DNA of 64,000 nt from Liquidambar formosana (GCA_039720395.1 CM077826.1:29632810-29696809), one strand, 5' to 3'. Shown: positions 11,262 to 22,307, counted from the first letter of the stretch. Translations and numbers: made by a program. The notes: generated from the sequence alone by a model not told the origin.

Positions 11262-12912
11262 TGTTAGGATTATGCCCTAGAGCCAATCATGGAGATGATT
11301 GTTTAGGGATTAGGAACAATCATTTGATTTCATTTATGTATGTCACATTTATTATTGATTTAATAAAAGGGCTTATTCTATTATGTTTATATGCATAATT
11401 TATATTTACATAATATGTCCATGGAGTTAGAGTTGAGAATATAGAATTTCAAAGAATTGTAATTTTGAGACTGTAAATATATCTCTGTACTAAACTCCTA
11501 AAGCATTCCTAGTTGAAGGTTCACTATGATGGACAATAATGAACCATAGGACTAGCACTTATTAGGTTGACTCTATAGGAGGATAGCTGGTCTCAAGTTA
11601 TTTGTGTGGAGACACTACAACCAACAGGTGGGTGCCTATTAATAGAATAGGTACACTAAATGTGACCAAAGATATGAGATAAACTGAATGGAGTTCTATC
11701 CTACCTGTCAATCAGTTTCTCATTGTTATAGTGGTACAAGTAATCCTTAGACCTGAGACACCATAGTTGTCTTATGTATGTAGCTTTAGAAGTTTGATAA
11801 CACTAAGTACAGATCCTATTTAAGGGTCTGCAAAGGTGTTCATTGGTCCTACTGCTATGTGTATGAAGGCATGTAAGTGATTAACAAGGGATCCATCACT
11901 CTCAGGAAAAAGAGAGAGAATGTCTCATATAACATTCATAATATAACTCATTAAATCCATGGCCATGGTAGGATGAATGTGGAAAAGAGTTTCCATGAGT
12001 TCATCAATGAGTTGATATCTATGAATGAGTATAAAGTAGTTGAACTAGGGACTTGACAGACTTCCATGTCCTATTAGTTCAATTGGAGACATTGTGTTGA
12101 AGGAAGGATGCAATTGTTACCTATAAACTATAACAGAAGGGTTCTTTGTAAATGACTATTCATCTCATTAAGGACCACATCATGATCCATATGCTAGGTG
12201 TTACTCATGGTTAGTAGAAGCCCTAATTGATATAAATGAGTTATAATCAATTAGGGAATTGGAAGGAGTTCCAATTAGACCCTAAATGGAAAGAGTTCCA
12301 TTGTGCACACCTTGTGCTATTCCTACTACTTGATGATGTGAACCCAATGGGTCACACACTGATCATGCAAGATGAGCTTTAAAGTCTATGAGAGAAAGGG
12401 TATGAGTGCATAAAGAATAGTTCTTTGAGGCCTATTTATATTTGATAGGATTTATAGGGGTTATTGTGCAATTTAGAGAAATTGCATAAAACCCTAATAG
12501 GGTTTCCCCCTAGGGCCGGCCCCCTTAGTGTGGACTATATAAGTCACACTATGATGTGTGACATCATCATAAGTTGAACTCCCCAAAGGCTGGCCAGAAT
12601 TTCCAGCCTCCCTTTTTCTCTCTCCTCTCTTCTCCTACACTAGCAATAACAAGGAAAAGGTGGAAAGGACTTGAAGCTCTAGCTAGGTGTGGATATTGTT
12701 GGAGGTAGCACACTTGGGCTGCTCATTCACCACTGTCCAGAATCAAAGCTTGGAGCAAAAGTGAGAAGACAAAAATTTTGTAAGTGTTCTAACCCTCTTC
12801 ATAGTTAGGGTTTGATTTTGTGTTATGCATAGTTAGATTCATGGGCTGTGGAATCAAAGGAAAAATGTTTATATTCTGCACTTCTATTTTTCCTCCTGTA
12901 TGATTCCCAACA
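11262..12912 (+). repeat. Copia B 3' LTR (full length, 1651 bp)
   Basis: TGTTAGGATT..TTCCCAACA. A TATA box lies in an imperfect palindrome at 12527-12550 (arms AGTGTG(G)ACT / AGTCACACT, the left arm carrying one extra G). It is followed by ATGATGT-GTG-ACATCAT at 12551-12567. Confidence 0.9.
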
Positions 12913-13011
12913 CTTCCATGTCACACTCCTCAACACTATGAGTCATTCCTATAGATGGCCCTACTGTGGAGCTATGCCCGCGTGCTCATCGACCCTGCAA
13001 TAAATTACCTA

Positions 13012-14290
13012 TTAAAAGGGAAATTTTGTAGGAATCAATAATAAAAGAATTGAATGGGGACTCATCCCTTGAGGTGGGAGACCAGTGACCCTAGGTTTCA
13101 TTGGGTATTGTTGGTAGAAAGTCATGTAGTCAATGTTGGGTAAGGTGAACTCATCGGCATCCCATCCAGTCAAAGCTTTAACCAAATCATCCCCATGTAG
13201 CGAGTTTGTGTGCTTCATGTTTACTGGAGGCATAATTGGAGTCATGGCCGCATCCACGCGTCCCTTAACCTATTTGAGGACATGCTCCCCCAAGTACTAG
13301 TATCGCCCTGAGGGATCCTAAAAAAGTACCCTCTTTCCAGTCAATTCCAAGCATGGCACACATCTCTTGGGTAACCTAGCTTCCCACAACCTCCAAGGGT
13401 TCTACTTAACTTATTGAGTTTGAGAAAGGAATGAGCAAGATAGTAAATAGGAAAAGAAAAAAAAAGAAAGAAAATGAGTTACCATGTCAGCATTCAAGCT
13501 TGCCAAGAATGCCCTTGCATAGGCATAATCATGCCTATTAGAAGCACACACAGATATATAGGAGGGAGCATAATTCTTGAGCATAGGCCATTTTAGGAGC
13601 TAAATGTCAAGCACAGTCCAAGGTATTCATAATACCAAATCTGCTAAAATCCAAGACAATAGTCAAAATTAAATTTAGTTTGAGAGGAATTTAGGAATAA
13701 ATATTTTTATTTACCTCCTAGATGAAAGGAAGTCCACTAAAGTTCTTAGAGATATCTCGGGATATGTCGGACATGGACCTGTACATAGCAGCTAAAGCTA
13801 CTCCTCCCTAGTTGTACTTGCCAAATTTGTTCATATCCTCCATGCAAGCAAGGTACCCTAGCTGTGCCATGTTATTAGCACCCACAAAGAGGGTGCATGA
13901 TTGCATATAGAGCAAGAAAGTTCTAGCTAAATAGTCGGGATTTGCTCTTGCACTTTCTTCTTCAGTTGCAAAAGTATTGAATAGTTAAGTGCGTCGAATA
14001 CCCCTTGGGTTCACCTCAATATCCACCCCCAACATTGACAAAACATAATCACCATCCGTATTGGCATCCTCATAGAAGGCCAACCTCCTTCCCTTTATGC
14101 CTAAGCCCGTTATGATGGAGAAGTCCTCAGGCATCATAAGTGAAAAGTATTTGTTGTATCCCACCATAGTTCGGACAAGGCGAATAAGGATTGCCTATCC
14201 CATTGTTCATTCCACAAAGCATCAAGAAATGTGCAAAAACCTGCTTTGTCAATGTATTTCCTTGCAATAGGTTGGGCGAATTTCATGTGG
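13012..14290 (-). pseudogene. Antisense plant mobile domain (PMD, aminotransferase-like) pseudogene
   Basis: On the minus strand, pieces of a PMD protein follow in order. First is an N-terminal block at about 14270-14140 (AGFAHFLDALWNEQWD, then SELWWDTTNTFHL). A frameshift near 14140 leads into MMPEDFSIITGLGIKGRRL (14132-14070). After a TAA at 13986-13988 comes ARTFLLYMQSCTLFVG (about 13935), then FGKYN, a TAG, and GGVALAAMYRSMSDIS (about 13820-13760). A probable intron (GTAAAT donor near 13712) leads to WYYEYLG (about 13635) and a C-terminal 82-codon frame (13257-13012). The WWD, EDFSIITGL, ARTFLL and YRSMSD blocks are typical of PMD. PMD proteins of the MAIN/MAIL type are nuclear, and PMD ORFs are also carried by transposons. 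Its antisense position before a 3' LTR says it belonged to the retroelement, not the host. Broken, non-functional. Confidence 0.8.
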
Positions 14291-15172
14291 TTCCACCACC
14301 CAATAAGACCCTTTATGGAAGAACTCGTACGTAGGTCTTGGAAGTTGGGCTAACCAAGAGAATTATTCACCTAGTTAGCGTCAAATTGTGGGCATGCAAT
14401 GATGATTGGTTTTTCAAAAAAATATAAAATTGTTTTTAACTTCATGAAAATATTTGTTTTGGCTTCTCAAATCAATTAGAAATGAATGCCTATGATTTTT
14501 ATTGCAATAATCATTAATTTTACAAAGGTTGGATGAATTTTTATTATTTGGACATTTTATCAAACACTTGGTGGGTGCTATTTCCCAAGCTTTGAAATGG
14601 AAAATTTTCTTTATCCAGTCCTTGCCAAAAGCAATGAGCATTGCAAAAATTGCTAGGAATAATCATAAGAAGATCATGGGAATGCATTTTAACCAACAAA
14701 AATCAAAATTTCAAAGAAAATTTTTTAAGTTGGGTAAGTTCACCTCTTGCTTGGAATGGATGAATGAGAGGTGATTCTCCAGTTCAAGCAACAGTTTATC
14801 TTGTGGAACATCATAGGTTGGTGCTTTGTATCTATTCTTTGTTCCCAAGAGTGGATACTTTGTGTTGGATCTTGATTGGAATCTATTGTTAGTGGGTAAG
14901 CTTGTTTTGGAGCAAAATGAATTTAATGGGTTTTGATTTGCAAAGATGTTGCAAAATGGATCTTTTTGTTGCTAAATTGGTTATTGGAGATGTTATTTCA
15001 TGTGTTTGAATCAACCTTGAAGTGTGGATTTGAATGGCATTGAGTATAGGAAGGATTTTTGAAAATGGGGTATATGTTTTAGAGAGAGAAACTCTCAATT
15101 TTTGGGTTGGGAGAATAAGGGGAATGAATAGTGCATTGGGGTATATAAAACCCAGAATTTTTTTGCAATGGG
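14291..15172. other. Internal region without a recognisable gene; possible antisense promoter
   Basis: No domain recognised. Reading toward the PMD pseudogene on the minus strand, a TATATA box (15142-15147) is followed after about 55 bp by a CT-rich stretch (15071-15090), resembling a plant core promoter and leader. This would suit transcription of the antisense PMD ORF. It is inference only. Confidence 0.4.
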
Positions 15173-15251
15173 CTCGGGTAACCCCCAACCTTGGGCAGCT
15201 AGCCGCCTAGGCCTGGGTGGCTACCCTCCCAAGGCCAGGTGGTCACCCTAG
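15173..15251. repeat. GC-rich inverted repeat, internal copy
   Basis: Arms CTCGGGTAACC (15173-15183) and GGTCACCCTAG (15241-15251) pair with two mismatches. Inside, CCTTGGG (15189-15195) pairs with CCCAAGG (15228-15234). It is homologous in motif to the U3 hairpins at 20357-20440, 21264-21343, 58055-58111 and 61771-61852. It lies just upstream of the presumed antisense TATA box. Confidence 0.7.
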
Positions 15252-15403
15252 TTGCATGCTTTAGTTTTTGCTTTCCTACTTTGTTTCGCCTTGGTGCGTG
15301 ATCAAACCTTCTTTAAAATGAGATATTGGACACTTTTTGTGTTCAAAATCAAATATATTTCATCTTGAAATCAATTCCATGAATTGATTTTAAGTTAAAA
15401 AGG

Positions 15404-16400
15404 GTTGAATATATTTATCCTATTCCATGATTAATGGGTTGAATATACTTCCTCATTTCAAATCCCAACTTTCAATATCAATGGGTTGAATATATTTCCC
15501 CATTTCAAATTCCAAATTCCAATGAGTTGAATATATTTCCTCATTTCTATCTCAAAGGGTTGAATATATTTCCCCATTTCAAATCCCAACTTTCAATATC
15601 AATGGGTTGAATATATTTCTCCGTTTCAACTATCAATTTCAATGAGTTGAATATATTTCCTCATTTCTATCTCAATGGGTTGAATATATTTCCCCATTTC
15701 AAATTCCAAATTCCAATGAGTTGAATATATTTCCTCATTTCTATCTTAAAGGGTTGAATATATTTCTCCATTTCAAATCCCAACTTTCAGTATCAATGGG
15801 TTGAATATATTTCCCCATTTCAACTATCAATTTCAATGAGTTGAATATATTTCCTCATTTCTATCTCAATGGGTTGAATATATTCCCCATTTCAAGTCTC
15901 AATTATCAATTTCAATGAGTTGAATATATTTCTTCATTTCTATCTTAATGGGTTGAATATATTTCCCCATTTCAATATGAATTTCTATCTTAATGGGTTG
16001 AATAAATTTCCCCATTTCAATTTCATATCAATCTCAATGGGTTGAATAAATTTCCCCATTCCAATTTCATATCAATCTCAATGGGTTGAATAGATTTCCC
16101 CATTTCAATTTCAATATCAATCTCAATGGGTTGAATATATTTCCCCGTTTCAATTTCAAATTCTATCTCAATGGGTTGAATATATTTCCCTATTTCAAGT
16201 TTCAATTATCAATTTCAATGAGTCGAATATATTTCTACATTTTAACCTTCAATGTCATTTGTCTTGGGTTATTCATATTTCCCCATTTCACTGACTCTTA
16301 GGTTTCCATAGGGTTGAATAGATTTCCTCTAGATATCATCCTACAAGGTTGAATATATTTCGCTTGTCTTTTCAAATCACTATGAGTTGAATATTTCCTC
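15404..16400 (+). repeat. Minisatellite array in gypsy 3' internal region
   Basis: About 23 tandem copies, 30-50 bp apart, share a core close to GGGTTGAATATATTTCCCC followed by ATTTCAA and a variable CAATTTC/TATCTCAAT filler. Higher-order alternation is visible (cores with GGGTTG/CCCC alternate with GAGTTG/CCTC). It ends about 70 bp before the polypurine-tract hairpin. Short open frames across it are repeat translation, not genes. Confidence 0.95.
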
Positions 16401-16464
16401 ATCTTCATGCTAGTGTTAGTGTGTGATTTTCCAAGCTATTAGGCAAAAATGGGTTGTTCTTTAT

Positions 16465-16507
16465 CATTGGTTCACAAGTGTAACTTGTTTCACCAATGAG
16501 GGGCTTC
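16465..16507 (+). promoter_or_regulatory. Polypurine tract with adjacent hairpin of gypsy 3' LTR
   Basis: CATTGGT / ACCAATG outer arms and ACAAGT / ACTTGT inner arms form a hairpin (16465-16498) directly before AGGGGCTTC and the LTR start. The same arrangement, in antisense, is at 62560-62603 of the right-hand element. Confidence 0.7.
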
Positions 16508-17589
16508 TGTCACACCCCATTTTTGTACCACCTTACTACAGTTTGTCATTTCATGTAGGTTTTTGCTTTGTTTTTGAGTCTAGTCACTTGCATTAGTTTT
16601 TTAGAGTCCAAAGGATAATGGGAATGAATTTTGATTCAATTTGGAGTTGATCTTGAGGGTTAACAAGAGCTTTTGTGACTTGAGGGGCATAAATGTCTTT
16701 TATGTCACAAAATTTTTATTTGACTTTAAAATGATCTCCAAATTGTTAATTGGAGTTCATATTGATACATATGAGGTATTTTTAGGTTCAATTTGGTGAA
16801 TTAATGGCTTAGGGATAAAATAACTCATAATGGTTCAAGTTGGTTAAAACACCCATTTCAGGTTGGCTTAATTCGACTCACAATTATCAATCAATTATCT
16901 TCAAATTGACTTTAATTAGTCTTTACACTACTACAATAATATAAATAGATCACAGTGAAAAACCGTGATCTATTACTTTTTATCACATTTTTTAACCGTG
17001 ATCTATTAAAGAAAAAACCGTGATATATTTAGGTGTGATCTAAAGTACCGATATTAGATCACGGTTTTTAACCGTGATCTTTTTGAACTAAAGATCACGA
17101 TTTTTTTACAAAAGTGTGATCTTTTTCATAGAAAAGATCATGGTTTTTTACAAAAAATGTGATCTTTTATTGGAAAAGATCACGGTTTTTTACAAAAATG
17201 TGATCTTTAGTATGAAAAGATCACGGTGAAAAACTGTGATCTATTCTCTTTTATTTTTTTTAAAAAAAATTTAAAATTTTCATTTGAGAACCAATGTTGC
17301 TTTTGATGGGTGAGAAACTTGTTGCTTTTCTTACAATCACATTTCAACTATTAAATTCATCATGCTAACACAATTCAAACATTATAAATTAAAATTTTAA
17401 TTGACTAGTAGAAGGCACGTCATCTCACAAATGCTGTAATATATTGGAAGATATCACTATTCAAATTAGCAAACAATCTTATGCACAATTCTCAAATTAA
17501 CTATAAAGTAATTAGAAATAAAGATCATCCAAAAAACTATGAAGGGGTGCCACTTGCAAAAACCATAAAGGTCTCCCCATACCAAAAAA

Positions 17590-17795
17590 GAAAAAAAAAC
17601 AAAAAATCCATGGACTTTTGCCTTTTAAGTCTTCAACTGATCTCCATAACACAAGTTGCCTTCTCTTTGAGGCATTCTAAAAACTTCAATGCCTTGATTT
17701 CTACATGTGCATCTCCTGATTCTCTATCTTTATCTACAAAAATAGCGCACAAGAAATTCAATAAAATCCCCATATTAGTAGCTAAGATGGTATTA
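17590..17795 (-). pseudogene. Possible captured exon inside the CACTA element, unidentified
   Basis: On the minus strand a frame preceded by an acceptor-like TTTTTGTAG reads DKDRESGDAHVEIKALKFLE, continuing CLKEKATCVMEIS to a TGA. The composition looks like real protein (mixed acidic and basic, helix-forming) rather than repeat translation. I do not recognise the family. The plus-strand 119-codon frame over the same DNA (17481-17840) has worse composition and is probably its shadow. It could also be chance; a protein database search would decide. Confidence 0.35.
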
Positions 17796-19024
17796 ATGCC
17801 AAACCAAGTATTTTGTGGATTTTTTGTATCTGAGGATTAAAGTAGTGTTGCATAGTCCAATTCATTTATCCGAATTTATTTGCCTAACTGACATGACCAA
17901 TAAACTATTCAATTAAATTTTATTAAAAAATGATTATTCATATAATTGGTTGGCATAGTCATTGTCACATCAAAGAGAAAGATAACAAATAGTATGCCCA
18001 ATCCATTAACTTAAACAGCCTGGAAACAAAAAAGCATGTCCAATTTCATATTATACTACTATGCTTTACGGTACAAGGATTTTTCATATCAATAAACAGG
18101 CTTAAATGAGGGGTAGAAATCATGATGAATAACAAATTTAGAAGCTAAATCAAAATTCTTTCTTTGACATCATATTCCTAGTTCCTAGAGTATTCTGCAA
18201 CAAGTATCTTAAAATAAATCGAAGCATCAAAACACAAGGCCAAACAAAAAATACATTCAAGACATAATGAGATATACAATTGACCAACCAACAGGAGTAC
18301 ATGACAATAAACCATTTCCACAAAAATTATTGACCCATACTGCTAAACTCCTTCTACAAAAATGATTTCACGTGGAAAATGATTTAATACATAATTCAAT
18401 ACTTTAGCACATACATTAGCTGTAACAAGGATCAAGGATCAAGGAAAAAAAAAATAGAAGTGAAAATTAAGAACTGTAACACTTACCTAGCATATCATGG
18501 GATGTACTATTGCCCCAAAGCAACTGGAACTAAATCTGAAGATCACAAAGAGGAGGGTAGAAATTACAAAAGATTTACAACAGCATACTAATGTGAGATA
18601 TGTAATTGAGAACAACATCAGATCACTAGCTTGCTTATTCAAATACTATCCTTTTTATTCGCTTCACTTGTTAAATTTCATCTCTTAATATCTGCATAAA
18701 CTGGCTACACATAAGCTCAAGTCCATACACGCACACAAACACACAGACACACACACACAGAGAATTTGCCTTTGAGTCTTGATTTTTTTGCTGCCTAAAT
18801 TTTTCATTCACAAGGTTTGCAGGGAAGGCCACTTAATTAATATAGTTGAAAGTTTTTTGTATAAAAACCAAAAATCCCTCGTAGATATCACTGGGTATTA
18901 TTTTCAAACACCTAGTGAGCATTCGTTATAAAATCATACACCATTAAGCAAACAGAGTGGGGAAGTTAAGAAACAGAGTGGGGAAAAAAGAAGTGAGAGC
19001 GAGAGAGAGAGAAGGAAGACTTAC

Positions 19025-19644
19025 CTTCAGAATTGTTACAGCTTCTTCGATGTAAATTGCCTCTGTTAACTGAATCACAGTATCTCTTCATCCATTGCAT
19101 AAATTCCAAATTATCAAGTGGTCTTCCTTTCACCAGCTTGTTCACCTCAATGTGCTAAACCTCACAAACATGTCAAGCCAAACAAACCAATAATCAAACA
19201 ACACAGACGCATATATACATATAACCCTAATCTAGAGATTAATACGTCCAAAACCAAAATTGAAGCACAAATTCCCAGATCTATAGACAAATCAAGAGAG
19301 AATTGCGAAATAAATTCGGCCTGTTTCGACCGAAAATACATCATAAAAAAAAACATCTTACCATAAAAATTGGGGAAATTTTTTCACGTCTCTTCAATTG
19401 GTGGAGATTTGTACATACATAATTCGGGAAAACGTTTTCCGACTAACCAAACGGAGGAAGAAGAAGAAAAATTGAGAAATGTACCTTGGTGATCTTGAGT
19501 TTGTTCAAGACATCCTAAAGAACTTTGTAGTTCTAGATCATCTCGTACTCATTCTTAGCATCGAAGTTCACCTTGTGCATCGACACCATCCCTGGATGCG
19601 CCAGATGAACATTGCTTCTTCGCTGATGGAGATGAAGAGGAGTC
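19025..19644 (-). pseudogene. Captured EB1 (microtubule plus-end-binding) gene fragment, two exons
   Basis: Minus strand, two exons in the right order. Exon 1 (19644-19485), with acceptor TTGCAG before it and a GTACAT donor after it, contains HPGMVSMHKVNFDAKNEYEM and ends LNKLKITK. Exon 2 (19154-19025) follows a 330-bp intron ending TTTAG, contains [18 protein letters not shown] and [12 protein letters not shown], and ends at a GTAAGT donor. These are the calponin-homology domain of plant EB1, which in an intact protein binds microtubule plus ends. Two TAG stops (19533-19535 and 19515-19517) stand where EB1 has glutamine, so CAG to TAG transitions, and the N-terminal side is shortened and shifted. 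The capture kept its intron, so it came from genomic DNA. Non-functional as protein, but able to give antisense or small RNAs against the parent gene. Confidence 0.88.
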
Positions 19645-20356
19645 CTGCAAAATTGTTGATGAGGAGGTTAAAGTAACGTGGGTTAAATTGCTAATCCGAA
19701 TTTCCATATATTTTGGCCGGGTTAGGGTATGAGAGGAGAGTTAGGGCTTGAGAGATGGGAGAACGGAGAGAGTGGGCCGGGGTTTGCGGGAGGAGGGAGG
19801 AAAAAAATAAGCACCTACTTTCGTGGAAGAGGAATTTAAAAAAAAAAAAAATCTAGAAAGATCACAGTTTTATTTAAAACCGTGATTTATCATATTGCGC
19901 TATGACCACGATTTTTTAAAAAAGTGTGATTAAAACTCTTAAAAGATCACAGATTTTTCTTAAAACCGTGATAAATTGTTTTGCCCATGCATATGATCAC
20001 ACTTTTTTTTTAAAATGTGATCTTTTTATTTTTCTAACTGTGATCTTTCTCCATTATTGTAGTAGTGTTATTTTATTCCTAAAAGTGTTTTGGAATGTTC
20101 GATTTTGGTTTGGAAAGCATTTGGTTCAATCCTATATGCATACCTATGCTTTGCAATAGTAGTGCATAGTAGCTAACCACCTTTGTAAAACCTAACCATG
20201 CACCCATGGTAGTGGTTTTTGCCTAAAATGTTTAAAAATGTATTCCTCATCAAAGCACGGTCGTTTGGCTTTTATTTTATCAAAATCGGAGTTAATTTGA
20301 CCCCTAAAACATTCCTAGAAAGAAAAGAATCCCAAAAAAGAAGAAAAACTGAAGCG

Positions 20357-20440
20357 GGCTCGGGTGACCCCCCAGCCCTGGGTGGCTAGCCGTCTGGGCC
20401 CAAGAGGCTAGTCGTCCAAGCCTAGGTGGTCACCTGAGCC
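20357..20440. promoter_or_regulatory. U3 GC-rich inverted repeat (LTR1)
   Basis: Arms GGCTCGGGTGACC (20357-20369) and GGTCACCTGAGCC (20428-20440) pair over 13 bp with one G-T wobble. It lies upstream of the LTR promoter in U3. Confidence 0.75.
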
Positions 20441-21263
20441 ACCTTCCTATTTTTGCTGAAACGAGACCCTATTCCCTATTTTGACGAATTTGGACTCCTT
20501 TGGACGAGTTTCCTTCTAATTTTTGGTAACTTTTGAGTTCCTTGACCTTCAAGGGTGTCACACCCCATTTTTGCACCACTTTAGTAGGGCTCATCATTTC
20601 ATGCATGTTTTCATTTTGTTTTTGAGTCTGGACACCTGCATTAGTTTTTTAGGGTCATAAGAATAGTAGATATGAATTTTGGTTTAATTCGGAGTTGATC
20701 TTGAGGGATAATGAGAGCTTTTGTGACTTGAGGGGCATAATCGTCTTTTAAGTCACAAACTTTTCATTTAACCTTGAAATGATTGCCAAATTTTCAATTG
20801 GAGTTCATATTGATGCATATGAGGTATTTCTAGGTTCAATTTGATGAATCAATGGCTTAGGGTTAAAATGGCTCAATACAGTTTAAGTTGGTTAATTGAC
20901 CCTTTTGGGTTAACTCAAATTAACTCACAATTACCAACCAAATCTTTTCAGATTGACTTTAATTAGTCATCATTTTATCCCTAAAAGTGTTTTAAAAAGT
21001 TTAATTTTGGTTTGGAAAACATTTGGTTTGATCCTATTTGCATACCTATACTTTGCAAAGGTAGTGCATAGCAGTCAACTGCCTTTGTCAAACCTAACCA
21101 TGCACCCATGGTTAGTGGTTTTTGTCCTAAAATATTTAAAAATGTATTCCTCATCGAAACATGGTCGTTTTGGATTTTATTTCATCAAAATTGGAGTTAA
21201 TTTGACCATTAAAACATTCCTTGAAGCAAAGGAGGTCAAAAAAGGGTGAAAAACTGAAGCGGG

Positions 21264-21343
21264 CTCGGGTGACCACCCAAGCCCGGGAGGCTAGCTGCCC
21301 AACCCTTAGTGGCTAGCCACCCAAGGCCTGGTGGTCACCCGAG
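21264..21343. promoter_or_regulatory. U3 GC-rich inverted repeat (LTR2), 14-bp perfect arms
   Basis: CTCGGGTGACCACC (21264-21277) pairs perfectly with GGTGGTCACCCGAG (21330-21343) across a 52-nt GC-rich loop that has its own short inverted repeats (GGCTAGC). It is in otherwise AT-rich DNA, 190 bp before the TATA box. Confidence 0.85.
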
Positions 21344-21531
21344 ACCACTTCCCTATTTTTGTGCTAAAACGGGATTTTTTCCAATTTTGACATACTAGGA
21401 CTCTTTTGGATATGTTTCCTTCTAATTTTTGGCAACTTTTGAGTTTCTTAAGCACCAGAGGAGTCTTTAATAACCCTTGGATTAATTTTAAGGGTTTTAA
21501 TCCTAGCCATTGATTTATCCTAATGAAACTC

Positions 21532-21539
21532 TATAAATA
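21532..21539 (+). promoter_or_regulatory. TATA box of gypsy LTR2
   Basis: TATAAATA followed by a GA-rich stretch. The equivalents are TATAAATA at 26473-26480 (LTR1), and on the minus strand TATAAATA at 57850-57857 and TATATAAA at 61577-61584. Confidence 0.6.
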
Positions 21540-22307
21540 TCCCCTTATGCTTTAGCATTAGAGGGGAGGCAACTAGAGCCACTTTTAACCTGAGTGTTTG
21601 AGAGAGAATAAGAGAGAGAGAGTTGAAGGAGAGCTAGAGTCCCTACTGTAGCCTTGAAGAAGGCTTGGTTCAAGTCATCCACAAGTCAAGAGAGAGTTCT
21701 CACAGCAGCAAGGAAGCTCTTCCTAAGGTAAAACCTCTTCCTATTCAAGTTTAACTTAGGGTTTCATGTAGGATAGACCTATTGCATGCTAAAGTTTGGT
21801 TTTTTTATTTTTTATTATCATGTATTAATGCTTTAGTTAGTTAATATACATGGTTTAAATACTGTTCATCATGAGTTATGCATGCTTTAGGGTTGTTTGA
21901 TAGTTTTTAATGCAAGTTTGTGGGTTAGGGTTTCTATTGTCCTTATTTCATGTTAGTTGCATATAGCATGTTAAAGTAGGCTTTTTTATTGGTTTTTCAT
22001 CATGGTTGTTATATGTATGATATATATAGAATAACTATGATATGTTCTGCATGCATGTATGGATTTAAGGGTTTTTATGCATGTCTTAGTATTGGGATTG
22101 CATTAAGGTTTAGTTTTATTCACTGTTTATGTTATTTGCATGATTAGTGGATGAATTTAGGCCTTGATACTATTCTGTTAAAATTTCTTTGTTCTCCTTT
22201 TTGTTTTGTTCTGAGCACATGTAAGGGTGCAAATAGGGGTGATAGTCGCCTTATTACTCATAAGGTCATTATTGCTTGCTAATGCTTGGAGTTATTGCAC
22301 AAGGTAA

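Larger units (their letters stand above)
10262..12912 (+). mobile_element. Copia element B, 5'-truncated (pol 3' end plus 3' LTR)
   Basis: Plus-strand copia sequence starts in pol at the RT region, continues through RNase H to a polypurine tract (11247-11261) and a 1651-bp 3' LTR (11262-12912, TGTTAGG to TCCCAACA). It lacks the 5' LTR, gag and integrase. It faces copia A head to head and begins where A's 5' LTR stops. The two truncated copies may have arisen together by an aberrant reverse-transcription or recombination event, or by a deletion that removed both 5' parts. Confidence 0.8.
16926..20067. mobile_element. Non-autonomous CACTA (EnSpm) element, 3142 bp
   Basis: Seen: termini CACTACTACAATAAT and ATTATTGTAGTAGTG are inverted repeats. 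The flanks are the 3-bp duplication TTA (16923-16925, 20068-20070). The sister LTR2 has the empty site near 20968. Both ends (16945-17250 and 19855-20050) carry many direct and inverted copies of AAAACCGTGATCT, the subterminal repeats expected as transposase-binding sites. There is no transposase. The interior holds a captured EB1 fragment (19025-19644, minus) and possibly a second captured exon near 17600-17790 (minus). Confidence 0.95.

Noticed and set aside
14889..15188. 99-codon minus-strand open frame
   Set aside because: Starts upstream of the presumed antisense TATA box, has low-complexity composition and no motif. Probably chance.
16023..16301. Open frames on both strands with repeated peptides
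   Set aside because: They are translations of the minisatellite.
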